This document shows, piece after piece, positions 49,252 to 57,826 of a DNA stretch of 64,000 nt. Made by a program: the position numbers and the translations under genes. Numbering within the stretch: position 1 is the stretch's first letter; the number at the start of each line of letters is the position of its first letter. Below the pieces are notes generated by a model. The model was not told where the DNA came from, made no database searches, and saw only the letters and a program-made list of their open reading frames with translations. Source of the stretch: Cyclobacteriaceae bacterium (lineage in GTDB: Bacteria; Bacteroidota; Bacteroidia; Cytophagales; Cyclobacteriaceae). Where the stretch lies: the NCBI GenBank assembly GCA_029858965.1, contig JAOUDZ010000007.1:1-64000 (forward strand), read 5' to 3'.

Positions 49252-50121
49252 TCAATTTGGAGAATGCCGGATTCCTCCTGTATGGATTGCCAGTAAGGTT
49301 GATCCCTTCTTAAAGAATCCTTTTTTGACTAAGTCAAAAACTCCGAAGATCATCTTGCCAGTATAAATATATTCCAGCGGAATATGGTGCTTTCTTTCAA
49401 AACCCTCTATAAATGCGAGCAATGCAGCCGTTGATTTTGCATATCCGCCAAAATGATAGTCTATGTTGATCTCCCAGTTTAAATAACTGCCTCCTAATCT
49501 TCTTACTTCGTCACTCAAATATTCTCCGTTCTTTAAGGATGAAAAACCAAAAACTTTTCTTTCACCACATTGTCCTTTAATCAAACCAGCAAGCGTTCCT
49601 CCGGTTCCGACCGGGCAACACAAATAATCGAAATTGAAATCTAAACTTTTGGCAAATTCTTCGACACCAGCCACTGCCAATTCATTGCTTCCTCCTTCGG
49701 GAATAAGGTAAAAATCGCCAAACTGGTCGTGCAGTTCATTAATGAATTGCGGTTTCGACTTCTGGCGATATGTTTCGCGCGAAATGAAGTGCAATTTCAT
49801 GCCATGGTCTCTGGCGAAAAGCAATGTTGAATTTAGGGGTAATACCTCTTCCCCTCTGATTATTCCAATACTGTCAAATCCCAATTCACATGCGGCTGCC
49901 GCAGTTGCATACACATGATTCGAATATGCACCACCAAAGGTTAGCAGGGCCCTGGAACGTTGCTTTTGCGCATCGATAAGGTTGTTTTTTAGCTTCCACC
50001 ATTTATTCCCGGATACAAAGGGATGATTTAAGTCTTCCCGCTTTACGAAAAGACGAATTTCGGAATTAGTAAGAACGCTATCATGGACTTGCTGGATAGG
50101 CGTTTTGTTGTATGAGAGCAA
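49252..50121 (-). CDS. PLP-dependent ACC deaminase / D-cysteine desulfhydrase family protein
   Basis: 'LFVKREDLNHPFVSGNKWWKL', 'LTFGGAYSNHVYATAAAA', 'CPVGTGGTLAGLI'. Confidence 0.88.
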   Translation of the reverse strand: MLSYNKTPIQQVHDSVLTNSEIRLFVKREDLNHPFVSGNKWWKLKNNLIDAQKQRSRALLTFGGAYSNHVYATAAAACELGFDSIGIIRGEEVLPLNSTLLFARDHGMKLHFISRETYRQKSKPQFINELHDQFGDFYLIPEGGSNELAVAGVEEFAKSLDFNFDYLCCPVGTGGTLAGLIKGQCGERKVFGFSSLKNGEYLSDEVRRLGGSYLNWEINIDYHFGGYAKSTAALLAFIEGFERKHHIPLEYIYTGKMIFGVFDLVKKGFFKKGSTLLAIHTGGIRHSPN

Positions 50122-50194
50122 TTGTTTTAAACTTAAGTTTTAAAAGTATCGCAAAAATATGTGCTTTAAAAATTGCAGTAGCCCAACTGTAGCC

Positions 50195-50230
50195 CTAATA
50201 TTGTTAGTTGTGACTAACTAACAATATTAG
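50195..50230. repeat. perfect inverted repeat in divergent promoter region (candidate operator)
   Basis: ctaatattgttagtt-gtgact-aactaacaatattag; 15-bp perfect arms, 6-bp spacer. Confidence 0.85.
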
Positions 50231-51295
50231 TTGAAGGGAATGGAACGGGAAAATTACTTCAGTGGAAGGGGAGCACAAATCAAATCAGAAAATCGATTTT
50301 TGAAATCGCGGTATGTGACCAATCACATTGAAGGGTTAGATGAACCTTTATTTTCATCACCATCAACCCAAATCTTCTATGAGGCTCCAAAAAAGATTGT
50401 AAATAAAGTTACAAGTCCTGATCTGGGCATGATGTATTCTGTCAATCCTTACCAAGGTTGCGAGCATGGATGCATTTATTGCTACGCACGTAATACACAT
50501 GAATATTGGGGGTTTAATGCTGGCTTGGATTTTGAATCAAAAATTGTTGTCAAGCGCAACGCAGCATCCTTATTGACAAAATTTATTCTTAGGCCAGGCT
50601 GGAGTCCTGTACCCATAAGCCTAAGTGGCAATACGGATTGTTACCAACCACTTGAGCGGAAGTTAGAAATTACACGTGGCCTGCTTAACGTATTCGCTAC
50701 CTATCGGCATCCTGTCGGACTGATTACGAAGAATAGCCTTATCCAGCGCGATATTGACCTATTAGCGGATCTGGCAAAAGACAACCTTGTCCATGTTTAT
50801 CTCTCCATAACCTCACTGAATGAGGACCTGCGAAGCATAATGGAACCTCGAACGGTGAGTACAGAAAAAAGGTTACGCACAGTTGAGGTTTTGGCCAAAG
50901 CCGGTATTCCCGTCGGAATAATGAATGCTCCTATTATTCCTGGATTGAATCATCACGAGATTCCCGAAATTTTGAGGCTTGCCGCAGACCGGGGTGCACA
51001 AACGGCGGGGATGACAATAGTCAGGTTGAATGGTTCTGTGGGAAATATTTTTGAGGATTGGCTTCGGAAAAATTTTCCAGATCGGTTTGATAAGGTATGG
51101 AATCAGATCTGTTCTATGCATGGCGGGCATGTTAATGATTCAAAGTTTGGAAGACGTATGACAGGTGAAGGAAATTTTGCAGAAGCCATCCATCTGCTAT
51201 ACCGTGCATCCAGGAAGAAATACTTCAAGGACAGAACTATGCCGGCCTATGATCTTACCAAGTTCAGGCATGGCGGTAACCTGAGTTTATTCTAG
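50231..51295 (+). CDS. PA0069-like radical SAM protein (SplB-related)
   Basis: 'NPYQGCEHGCIYCYARNTHEYWGFNAGLDFESKIVVK' (CxxxCxxC), 'SLSGNTDCYQPLERKLEITR', 'RTVEVLAKAGIPVGIMNAPIIPGLN'; TTG start in ORF track, ATG available at 50240. Confidence 0.93.
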   Translation: MKGMERENYFSGRGAQIKSENRFLKSRYVTNHIEGLDEPLFSSPSTQIFYEAPKKIVNKVTSPDLGMMYSVNPYQGCEHGCIYCYARNTHEYWGFNAGLDFESKIVVKRNAASLLTKFILRPGWSPVPISLSGNTDCYQPLERKLEITRGLLNVFATYRHPVGLITKNSLIQRDIDLLADLAKDNLVHVYLSITSLNEDLRSIMEPRTVSTEKRLRTVEVLAKAGIPVGIMNAPIIPGLNHHEIPEILRLAADRGAQTAGMTIVRLNGSVGNIFEDWLRKNFPDRFDKVWNQICSMHGGHVNDSKFGRRMTGEGNFAEAIHLLYRASRKKYFKDRTMPAYDLTKFRHGGNLSLF

Positions 51296-51307
51296 AAAGA
51301 CAGTAAT

Positions 51308-52663
51308 TTATCCTGCGAAGTTTTTAAAGAAGGCAACAATAGTTTCAATGCCAAGTGTGAAATTCTTCACACCGTAATGTTCGTTAGGTGAATGGATGGC
51401 ATCGCTATCAAACCCAAAACCCATAAGGACAGTATCAAGGCCGAGCTCTTTCTTAAACAAGGCAACAATTGGAATACTTCCACCATCGCGTGTCGGAATT
51501 GGAGCTTTGCCAAAGACCTCTACGAATGCTTTGGCGGCGGCTTTATAAGATACCGAATTGGTCGGTGTAACAGCGGGTTCACCGCCATGATGCGTGGTAA
51601 CTTTTACCTTGACATATTTTGGTGTGATCGACTCAAAATGTTTAATGAACAATTCTGTAATTTCAGTGCTTATCTGATCAGGAACAAGGCGCATGGAGAT
51701 TTTCGCGGAGGCCTTAGCGGGCAGGACCGTCTTCGCGCCTTCCCCCGTATACCCACCCCAAATTCCATTCACATCAAGTGCTGGTCTTATGCCCGTTCGT
51801 TCCAACGTTGTATAACCTTTTTCACCTTTGACGTCTTCAATACCAAGTTCAGCCTTGTATTTTTTCAAATCAAATGGTGCCTTATTGATTGCAGCGCGCT
51901 CATCACTACTCAACGCTGCGACCCTGTCGTAAAATCCAGGAATGGTTATCCTCCCATCTTCGTCCTGTAGGGAAGCAATCATTGCACAGAGTATATTAAT
52001 AGGGTTAGCAACGGCGCCACCATAAACACCGGAGTGCAAATCGCGATTTGGACCTGTAACCTCGACCTCCAAATAACTCAATCCCCTCAAGCCAGTAGTA
52101 ATTGACGGATTATCAAGAGAAATAAGCGCGGTATCTGAAATAAGAATAATGTCTGCTTTTAGTTTGGCTTTATTTTCTTTTACAAAAATACCCAGGTTAT
52201 CAGACCCAACTTCCTCTTCACCTTCCACCATAAACTTTACGTTGCAGTGAAGTAATCCCAGCTTCATCATTGCCTCAAAGGCCTTTATGTGCATATAGAC
52301 TTGCCCTTTATCGTCACAGGCCCCTCTTGCATAAATCTTATCATCTTTAATTACCGGCTCAAATGGCGGTGAGTTCCAAAGTGCTAGGGGATCGGGTGGT
52401 TGGACATCATAATGACCATATACTAAAACCGTGGGCAACGAAGGGTTTATTGTTTTCTCTGCGAAAACGATGGGATGTCCCAACGTTTCGCACAGTTCAA
52501 CTTTGTCTGCGCCAGCTTCCTTTAGTTTTGTCACAAGAAATTCTGCTGCCTTCCGCACATCCTGCTTGTTACGACTGTCAGCGCTAACTGAAGGGATGCG
52601 CAGCCATTCCATTAGTTCGGCCAGAAAACGATCTTTGTTTGAAGCAATATATTCTTTAACCAT
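51308..52663 (-). CDS. M20 family dipeptidase
   Basis: 'VLVYGHYDVQPPDPLALWNSPPFEPVI', 'ARGACDDKGQVYMHIKAFEAM', 'MVEGEEEVGSDNLG'. Preferred start MVKEYIASN at 52663. Confidence 0.94.
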   Translation of the reverse strand: MVKEYIASNKDRFLAELMEWLRIPSVSADSRNKQDVRKAAEFLVTKLKEAGADKVELCETLGHPIVFAEKTINPSLPTVLVYGHYDVQPPDPLALWNSPPFEPVIKDDKIYARGACDDKGQVYMHIKAFEAMMKLGLLHCNVKFMVEGEEEVGSDNLGIFVKENKAKLKADIILISDTALISLDNPSITTGLRGLSYLEVEVTGPNRDLHSGVYGGAVANPINILCAMIASLQDEDGRITIPGFYDRVAALSSDERAAINKAPFDLKKYKAELGIEDVKGEKGYTTLERTGIRPALDVNGIWGGYTGEGAKTVLPAKASAKISMRLVPDQISTEITELFIKHFESITPKYVKVKVTTHHGGEPAVTPTNSVSYKAAAKAFVEVFGKAPIPTRDGGSIPIVALFKKELGLDTVLMGFGFDSDAIHSPNEHYGVKNFTLGIETIVAFFKNFAG

Positions 52664-52817
52664 CATGGGTGAATTTAGTGTTCGCAAATTATGATTTGCG
52701 GCATAAGCCACCAAGAGTCCGGAATAAATACTTGAAAATGAATTTACAAAATCGGGTGATTGCGAAGGTGTTCGATGTGTTTTCTGTAAATGAAAGGAGA
52801 TGCAGGAGCTTAACTGC

Positions 52818-53399
52818 TTAGTTTTTCCATTCCAGTGTATTTATTATGTGCATAATATCTTTCTTCATATACTCAATAGCAGGAGCAAGTGAATCATTGG
52901 CCACCTTGGTATTGAAATACAGAGCACCACGCATAAAATTCTTTGAGGAGTCGGTAATGGTGAACTGGAACTGGCTTGGCACTTCACCTTCTATCTCTGC
53001 AATTACCGCCGTCTTCCCGCTTGGTGTTTTTGTAACGACTTCGCTTATTGCATACGCTTTAATCTGATGCTTTGCAGTTAATGTATAGGAATCATCCAGG
53101 AATTCTCTAAGCAATTTCTGGCTGTGAACTGATTTATAGGTGATGTGTACATTTGCTTTAATGTCGGGATAATAAATTTCAATCCAAAAATTTCCGCGGA
53201 TTTTTGAAGTGTCTGCCAGCAACAAAGCGTGCTTGGAGTATTCGAACAGATAAGGCAAAGAGTCCGGAAGGGCTACGTAGGCGTGCTCAGGCAGAATAAG
53301 CCGATTATAACCCAAAGGCTTTGGTAAATACTCCTGCTGACAGGCCCCAAAAAATAAATATAGTATCAGCACGACCAGCCGGAAGTAACTGGGCTGCAT
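52818..53399 (-). CDS. gldD: gliding motility lipoprotein GldD
   Basis: Lipobox 'LFFGAC', 'PKPLGYNRLILPEHAYVALPDSLPYLFEYSKHA', 'WIEIYYPDIKANVHITYKSV'; adjacent to gldE. Confidence 0.9.
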   Translation of the reverse strand: MQPSYFRLVVLILYLFFGACQQEYLPKPLGYNRLILPEHAYVALPDSLPYLFEYSKHALLLADTSKIRGNFWIEIYYPDIKANVHITYKSVHSQKLLREFLDDSYTLTAKHQIKAYAISEVVTKTPSGKTAVIAEIEGEVPSQFQFTITDSSKNFMRGALYFNTKVANDSLAPAIEYMKKDIMHIINTLEWKN

Positions 53400-53403
53400 T
53401 ACA

Positions 53404-54783
53404 TTACGGAGCCTGCTCATGAACTATCACCCTCACTCTTTTGATTCTGTTACCATCTACCGATTCAATAACAAATGTAAACTGCTCATAATTGATTTGG
53501 TCACCGGCCTTCGGAAATTCACGCTTCAATTCAATGATTAGTCCACCTAAAGATTCACTTTTGCCTTTGACTTCACGGAAAGTTTCTGGTTCTATGTCAA
53601 GTGTTTTGCAGAAATCACGAAGTATTGTTTTTCCATCAAATAGAAAGGTTTTGCTGTCTATTTTCTTGAAGTGGTGCTCAACTTCGTCAAATTCATCATT
53701 GATTTCACCAATTATTTCTTCGATTAGATCCTCTAAGGTTACCAGGCCCGTTGTACCACCATACTCGCCTGTAATGATTGCCATATGCACGCGCTTTTCC
53801 TGAAAATCTTTTAATAATAAATCAATCTTTTTCGTCTCGGAGACAAAGAACCCAGGCCTTAGGAGCGATTGCCATGTGAATCCTGTCTGAATTTCCAGGA
53901 AGGGAAGAAGGTCTTTTATGTACAAGACACCTATAATTGAATCCAGTGTGTTTTCGTAAACTGGAATTCTTGAGAAACCGGATTTGTTAACAAAATCCAT
54001 GAGTTCATCATAGGTTGAATTGGCATTGATCGCAGAGATTTCAGCGCGGTTCCGCATCACCTGCCTTACGGTCAATTTTCCAAAATTGGCAATGCCCTTA
54101 AGGATATCCTGCTCACCTTCGGAAGTTCCCGCTGTATTTGCTACTGTCTCTTTTGCCTGGTCAAGCACATCGGCCGATGGTATTTTCTCTGTCAAATTCC
54201 TGGGCCATAAGGTCTTAAACTTTGAAATTAAGACTGAAACCGGTATCCAGATTGGCATCAATAATTTCCACACCTGAGCGGAAACCAGGGCAAACTGTAT
54301 GTTTTTCTGCCTGCCATATAATTTTGGGAAAAGATCTCCAGTCAGCACAATGGCGAGTGTAATCAAAACAATTATGATCCTTAACGGCCATTCGGTTTCT
54401 CGACCAGCCCATTGAAGAATTGAGATGGTTACAATGGCTAATTTTGCCAGGATGTTCGTAGCAAGGAGGGTGACCAATAATAATTGCGGGTGCTCCAATA
54501 TTTCGACAAGGTCCTGCTCCCTCCTGCTACTGCTGCGCCTGCAACGGTCCAGATCTTTTGATTGAAGCGAAAAGAATGCGGCTTCAGAGGCAGATATTAA
54601 TGCGGAGGTGATTACCAACAAAGCGATAACGATGAGGACAATTGGATGTGATGCATCCAGAACCGCGACGATATTTAGTAATAAGGTTTTACTGGGAGGC
54701 TCGTCCACAAAGGTCAGCGTTGGTGGAACATCAGAACGGCAAATCGTCCGTACTCGTGTCAGCAGCAGCGTTTGCCCGGACAT
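53404..54783 (-). CDS. gldE: gliding motility-associated protein GldE (CorC/HlyC-type, CNNM + CBS + transporter-associated domain)
   Basis: '[26 protein letters not shown]', '[56 protein letters not shown]', '[26 protein letters not shown]'; start uncertain because of overlap with ssb. Confidence 0.88.
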   Translation of the reverse strand: MSGQTLLLTRVRTICRSDVPPTLTFVDEPPSKTLLLNIVAVLDASHPIVLIVIALLVITSALISASEAAFFSLQSKDLDRCRRSSSRREQDLVEILEHPQLLLVTLLATNILAKLAIVTISILQWAGRETEWPLRIIIVLITLAIVLTGDLFPKLYGRQKNIQFALVSAQVWKLLMPIWIPVSVLISKFKTLWPRNLTEKIPSADVLDQAKETVANTAGTSEGEQDILKGIANFGKLTVRQVMRNRAEISAINANSTYDELMDFVNKSGFSRIPVYENTLDSIIGVLYIKDLLPFLEIQTGFTWQSLLRPGFFVSETKKIDLLLKDFQEKRVHMAIITGEYGGTTGLVTLEDLIEEIIGEINDEFDEVEHHFKKIDSKTFLFDGKTILRDFCKTLDIEPETFREVKGKSESLGGLIIELKREFPKAGDQINYEQFTFVIESVDGNRIKRVRVIVHEQAP

Positions 54784-55174
54784 TGTCCGATGAGCTGGGC
54801 TCAGCAGGAGAATAACCCGATCCTGAGTTTCCGCCACTACTTCCTTTGGTAGAAAGCATGGTCATATTATCTGCCACAACTTCAGTGGTGTAGCGTGTAA
54901 CCCCTTCTTTTTCCCATGAGCGAGTACGCAACTTTCCTTCAATATAAACCATATCCCCTTTGTGAAGATATTTTTGGGCGATTTCCGCAAGCGAACGCCA
55001 GACTACGATGTTATGCCATTCAGTAACCTCTTTCTTTTCTCCAGTAGTTCTGTCTTTATAGCTTTCTGACGTCGCCAATGTGAAGTTGGCTACAGTAGCT
55101 CCGTTTTCTAAATTCCTTACTTCAGGGTCTTTCCCTAACCGACCCACTAAAATAGCTTTGTTTACGCCTGACAT
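54731..55174 (-). CDS. ssb: single-stranded DNA-binding protein
   Basis: [38 protein letters not shown]..., 'EWHNIVVW', acidic 'DDLPF' tail. Start at 55174. Confidence 0.96.
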   Translation of the reverse strand: MSGVNKAILVGRLGKDPEVRNLENGATVANFTLATSESYKDRTTGEKKEVTEWHNIVVWRSLAEIAQKYLHKGDMVYIEGKLRTRSWEKEGVTRYTTEVVADNMTMLSTKGSSGGNSGSGYSPAEPSSSDNVRANAAADTSTDDLPF

Positions 55175-55243
55175 ATCTGATGTTTTGTTTACAAATAACG
55201 ACTCTCTTAACTGAGAAAAACAAAAATACCAATCTTCGCTCAA

Positions 55244-56305
55244 CTATAAAAGGTGGCTGTCAGTCAAAAATCTGCTAATTAGGACAGGTTTGGGTATTTC
55301 AGCAATTTTCCTAGGTGAATAAAATTTGGAGCCGTCTTTTGACAAATTGGATAATCCATGCCGTGGGACGAGTATGAACTTTGAAAGTATAAGCTGGTGG
55401 GTCAGCGCATGTTTATATAACCTGGAAACTTTGATCGCATCATACCGGATCCCCATTTGATGTATTGTGTTGAGCTGGACAATAAGATCCTGAATTTTGG
55501 TTGGTTTGGACTTTTCGATGAGGAAGAAATCATATAGACCATGCCAGATATCCTTTTCCTCTCTTTTTTTCATCAATATTGATTTCCCCTTCTGTATTAC
55601 CAGATAATAGAAGTATCGCTTCCTGGGTGCCTTAAGTTTTGCTTTGACGGGTAATGCGTATTGCAAGTTATTGCGGGCAGCAAAACAATTGGAGCTAAAT
55701 ATACAATGATCGCATGAGGGATTTTTAGGCGTGCAGTGCAGGGCCCCAAACTCCATTATGGCCTGGTTATAAAGATCTGGGCGGCTCTTGCTGATGAGCT
55801 TGCCCGCCACCTTACCGAAGATTTTCTTTCCATCCGGGCTATTGATCTCTTTATCAATCCCAAAAACTCTTGACAATACGCGAAAGACATTTCCATCAAC
55901 GACCGCCACACGTTCCTTGAAAGAAATGGATGCAATTGCCGCGGCAGTATAATCACCTATCCCGCGAAGTTTTTTCAGGGATTCAAAGCCTTTGGGAAAA
56001 ACGCCCCCATGATTATTGACCACTTCCTGTGCGCATTTATAAAGATTTCTCGCTCTTGTGTAATAACCCAGTCCTTGCCACAGGCGAAGCACATCTTGCT
56101 CAGATGCGGCGGCTAGTGACACCACGGTAGGAAATTTTTCTACAAATTTTAAATAGTAGGGTAAACCTTGTCCTACGCGTGTTTGCTGTAGGATAATTTC
56201 AGAAAGCCAGATCTTATAGGGGTCCTTTGTCTCCCTCCAGGGAAGATCCCGCTTGTTAAGTTCATACCATTTAACGACTTTATCGGAAAAATATCGCGTG
56301 TCCAT
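55244..56305 (-). CDS. mutY: A/G-specific adenine glycosylase MutY
   Basis: 'LPWRETKDPYKIWLSEIILQQTRVGQGLPYY', HhH 'LRGIGDYTAAAIASISF', FeS Cys cluster 'CTPKNPSCDHCIFSSNC'. Confidence 0.96.
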   Translation of the reverse strand: MDTRYFSDKVVKWYELNKRDLPWRETKDPYKIWLSEIILQQTRVGQGLPYYLKFVEKFPTVVSLAAASEQDVLRLWQGLGYYTRARNLYKCAQEVVNNHGGVFPKGFESLKKLRGIGDYTAAAIASISFKERVAVVDGNVFRVLSRVFGIDKEINSPDGKKIFGKVAGKLISKSRPDLYNQAIMEFGALHCTPKNPSCDHCIFSSNCFAARNNLQYALPVKAKLKAPRKRYFYYLVIQKGKSILMKKREEKDIWHGLYDFFLIEKSKPTKIQDLIVQLNTIHQMGIRYDAIKVSRLYKHALTHQLILSKFILVPRHGLSNLSKDGSKFYSPRKIAEIPKPVLISRFLTDSHLL

Positions 56306-56403
56306 CTTGCTGATTATCAGATTTTTTCAATATTCTTTTTTAATTATAGGGGTAGCATTTAAATTTGGCCACCCGAAAAAATTTCGACCTTAAACATAAC
56401 ACT

Positions 56404-56709
56404 GTGACGAAAGCAGACATTATTAACGAAATCGCTGAAAAGACCGGAGTTGACAAAGCTGATGTCACTGCATCAGTAGAAGCATTCTTCAGCGTTGTTA
56501 AATCATCCATGTCAAATGGTAATAACATCTACATCCGTGGTTTCGGCAGCTTCATTAACAAGAAGCGAAAGAAAAAGATCGCCCGCAACATCTCTCGCAA
56601 TACTGCCTTGGTAATCGATGAACATTTTGTGCCTAGTTTTAAGCCCGCTAAGATCTTTGTCAATAAGATCAAGAACAGTGACAAGGTTAAGCAACTGGAA
56701 GTAAAGTAG
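56404..56709 (+). CDS. HU/IHF family DNA-binding protein
   Basis: GTG start at 56404: (M)TKADIINEIAEKTGVDKADVTASVEAFFSVVKSSMSNGNNIYIRGFGSFINKKRKKKIARN. Confidence 0.92.
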   Translation: MTKADIINEIAEKTGVDKADVTASVEAFFSVVKSSMSNGNNIYIRGFGSFINKKRKKKIARNISRNTALVIDEHFVPSFKPAKIFVNKIKNSDKVKQLEVK

Positions 56710-56777
56710 GGTTATTGGCTCTTGGGTACTAAAGTTGTTTCAGGAGTGGCGCAAAATGAGCGCTTTTCCAGCTATTT

Positions 56778-57587
56778 ATGCTAAAAACAAGGATTATATT
56801 AATTGCCGCCAGTGCCATCCTAATCTGGCTTATCTTCCTGTTGCCAAAAGTAGTGGTGGATAACGAGGATGAATTGGGAAATAATACTGCCGATTCGAGC
56901 TCGTTGCAAACAAACAGCCACCCACCTGCGCCGAAGGAGATTCTAGCCGGTATCCGAGATCTTAGGCTTCAAATCCGAGAAAGTACGGCGAATGAAAAAA
57001 ATGCTATCTTTGCCGACTCTTTATCAGACCTATACCAAATTGCCGGAAAATCTGACAGTTCGGCTTGGTTTGCTGAAGAAGCTGCGAAGTTCTTCAATAA
57101 TGTTGGAAGTTGGATCAAGGCCGGTGATCAGTTTTACCAGGCTTACACCCTTGCCCTTGATCAGCCAAAGCAAAATTATTTTGCTGAGAAGACCCGCGAG
57201 TATTACGAAAAGGTGCTGGATGAAGATCCAGACAACTTGGATGTAAAGACTAAGATGGCCATGACTTATCTTAGTTCTCAAAGTCCGATGCTGGGTATAA
57301 CCATGCTCAGGGAAGTATTGGGAACCGATCCAAATAATGAGTTGGCTCTTTTTAACCTGGGGATGCTTTCTATTCAATCCGGCCAATATGACAAAGCCGT
57401 GGAACGTTTAGAAGCATTGGTTAAGATCAACCCAGCGCATGTACAGGGTCACTTGTTGCTTGGCATTGCTTTAATGAATACTGATGAAAGACTTAGGGCA
57501 AGGGCAGAATTTGAAAAAGTGAAACAAATGGATAGGGACCCAGCTGTACAAGCTACAGTAGATTCTTATCTGAAGGATTTAAAATAA
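56778..57587 (+). CDS. tetratricopeptide repeat protein, membrane-anchored
   Basis: N-terminal TM, TPR pattern 'LALFNLGMLSIQSGQYDKAVERLEALVKINPAHVQGHLLLGIAL'. Confidence 0.85.
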   Translation: MLKTRIILIAASAILIWLIFLLPKVVVDNEDELGNNTADSSSLQTNSHPPAPKEILAGIRDLRLQIRESTANEKNAIFADSLSDLYQIAGKSDSSAWFAEEAAKFFNNVGSWIKAGDQFYQAYTLALDQPKQNYFAEKTREYYEKVLDEDPDNLDVKTKMAMTYLSSQSPMLGITMLREVLGTDPNNELALFNLGMLSIQSGQYDKAVERLEALVKINPAHVQGHLLLGIALMNTDERLRARAEFEKVKQMDRDPAVQATVDSYLKDLK

Positions 57588-57666
57588 TTGTTTAACCACT
57601 CCCGCGTCACCGGCAAGGATAAATCCCAGACGGGGCAATGGAGTAAAAAAATTAAAAAAATCATAT

Positions 57667-57756
57667 ATGCCAAGCGGAAAAAAAAGAAAGAAGCACAAAA
57701 TGGCAACGCACAAGCGGAAGAAGCGTCTAAGAAAGAATAGGCACAAAAAGAAATAA
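57667..57756 (+). CDS. AURKAIP1/COX24 domain-containing protein (29 aa), not in the supplied ORF track
   Basis: MPSGKKRKKHKMATHKRKKRLRKNRHKKK*; matches the highly basic 'KRKKHKMxTHKRKKRLRKNRHKK' pattern of this family. Confidence 0.85.
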   Translation: MPSGKKRKKHKMATHKRKKRLRKNRHKKK

Positions 57757-57776
57757 TCGGGTCTCTGATTAATTTG

Positions 57777-57791
57777 CTGGCATTTTGCCAG
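57777..57791. repeat. short hairpin ctggca-ttt-tgccag upstream of rng
   Basis: Perfect 6-bp stem with 3-nt loop between the 29-aa gene and rng. Confidence 0.5.
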
Positions 57792-57826
57792 TCTGTACAC
57801 ATCGTTTATTTTAATCCAAAAGTGTT

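Noticed and set aside
51392-51970. 192-aa plus-strand ORF
   Set aside because: Antisense to the M20 dipeptidase; low-complexity aromatic-rich translation typical of a shadow frame.
57566-57802. Two overlapping minus-strand hydrophobic ORFs (78 and 73 aa)
   Set aside because: Antisense of the Lys/Arg-rich COX24-type gene; the F/L-rich composition is a direct consequence of the AAA/AAG codons on the other strand.
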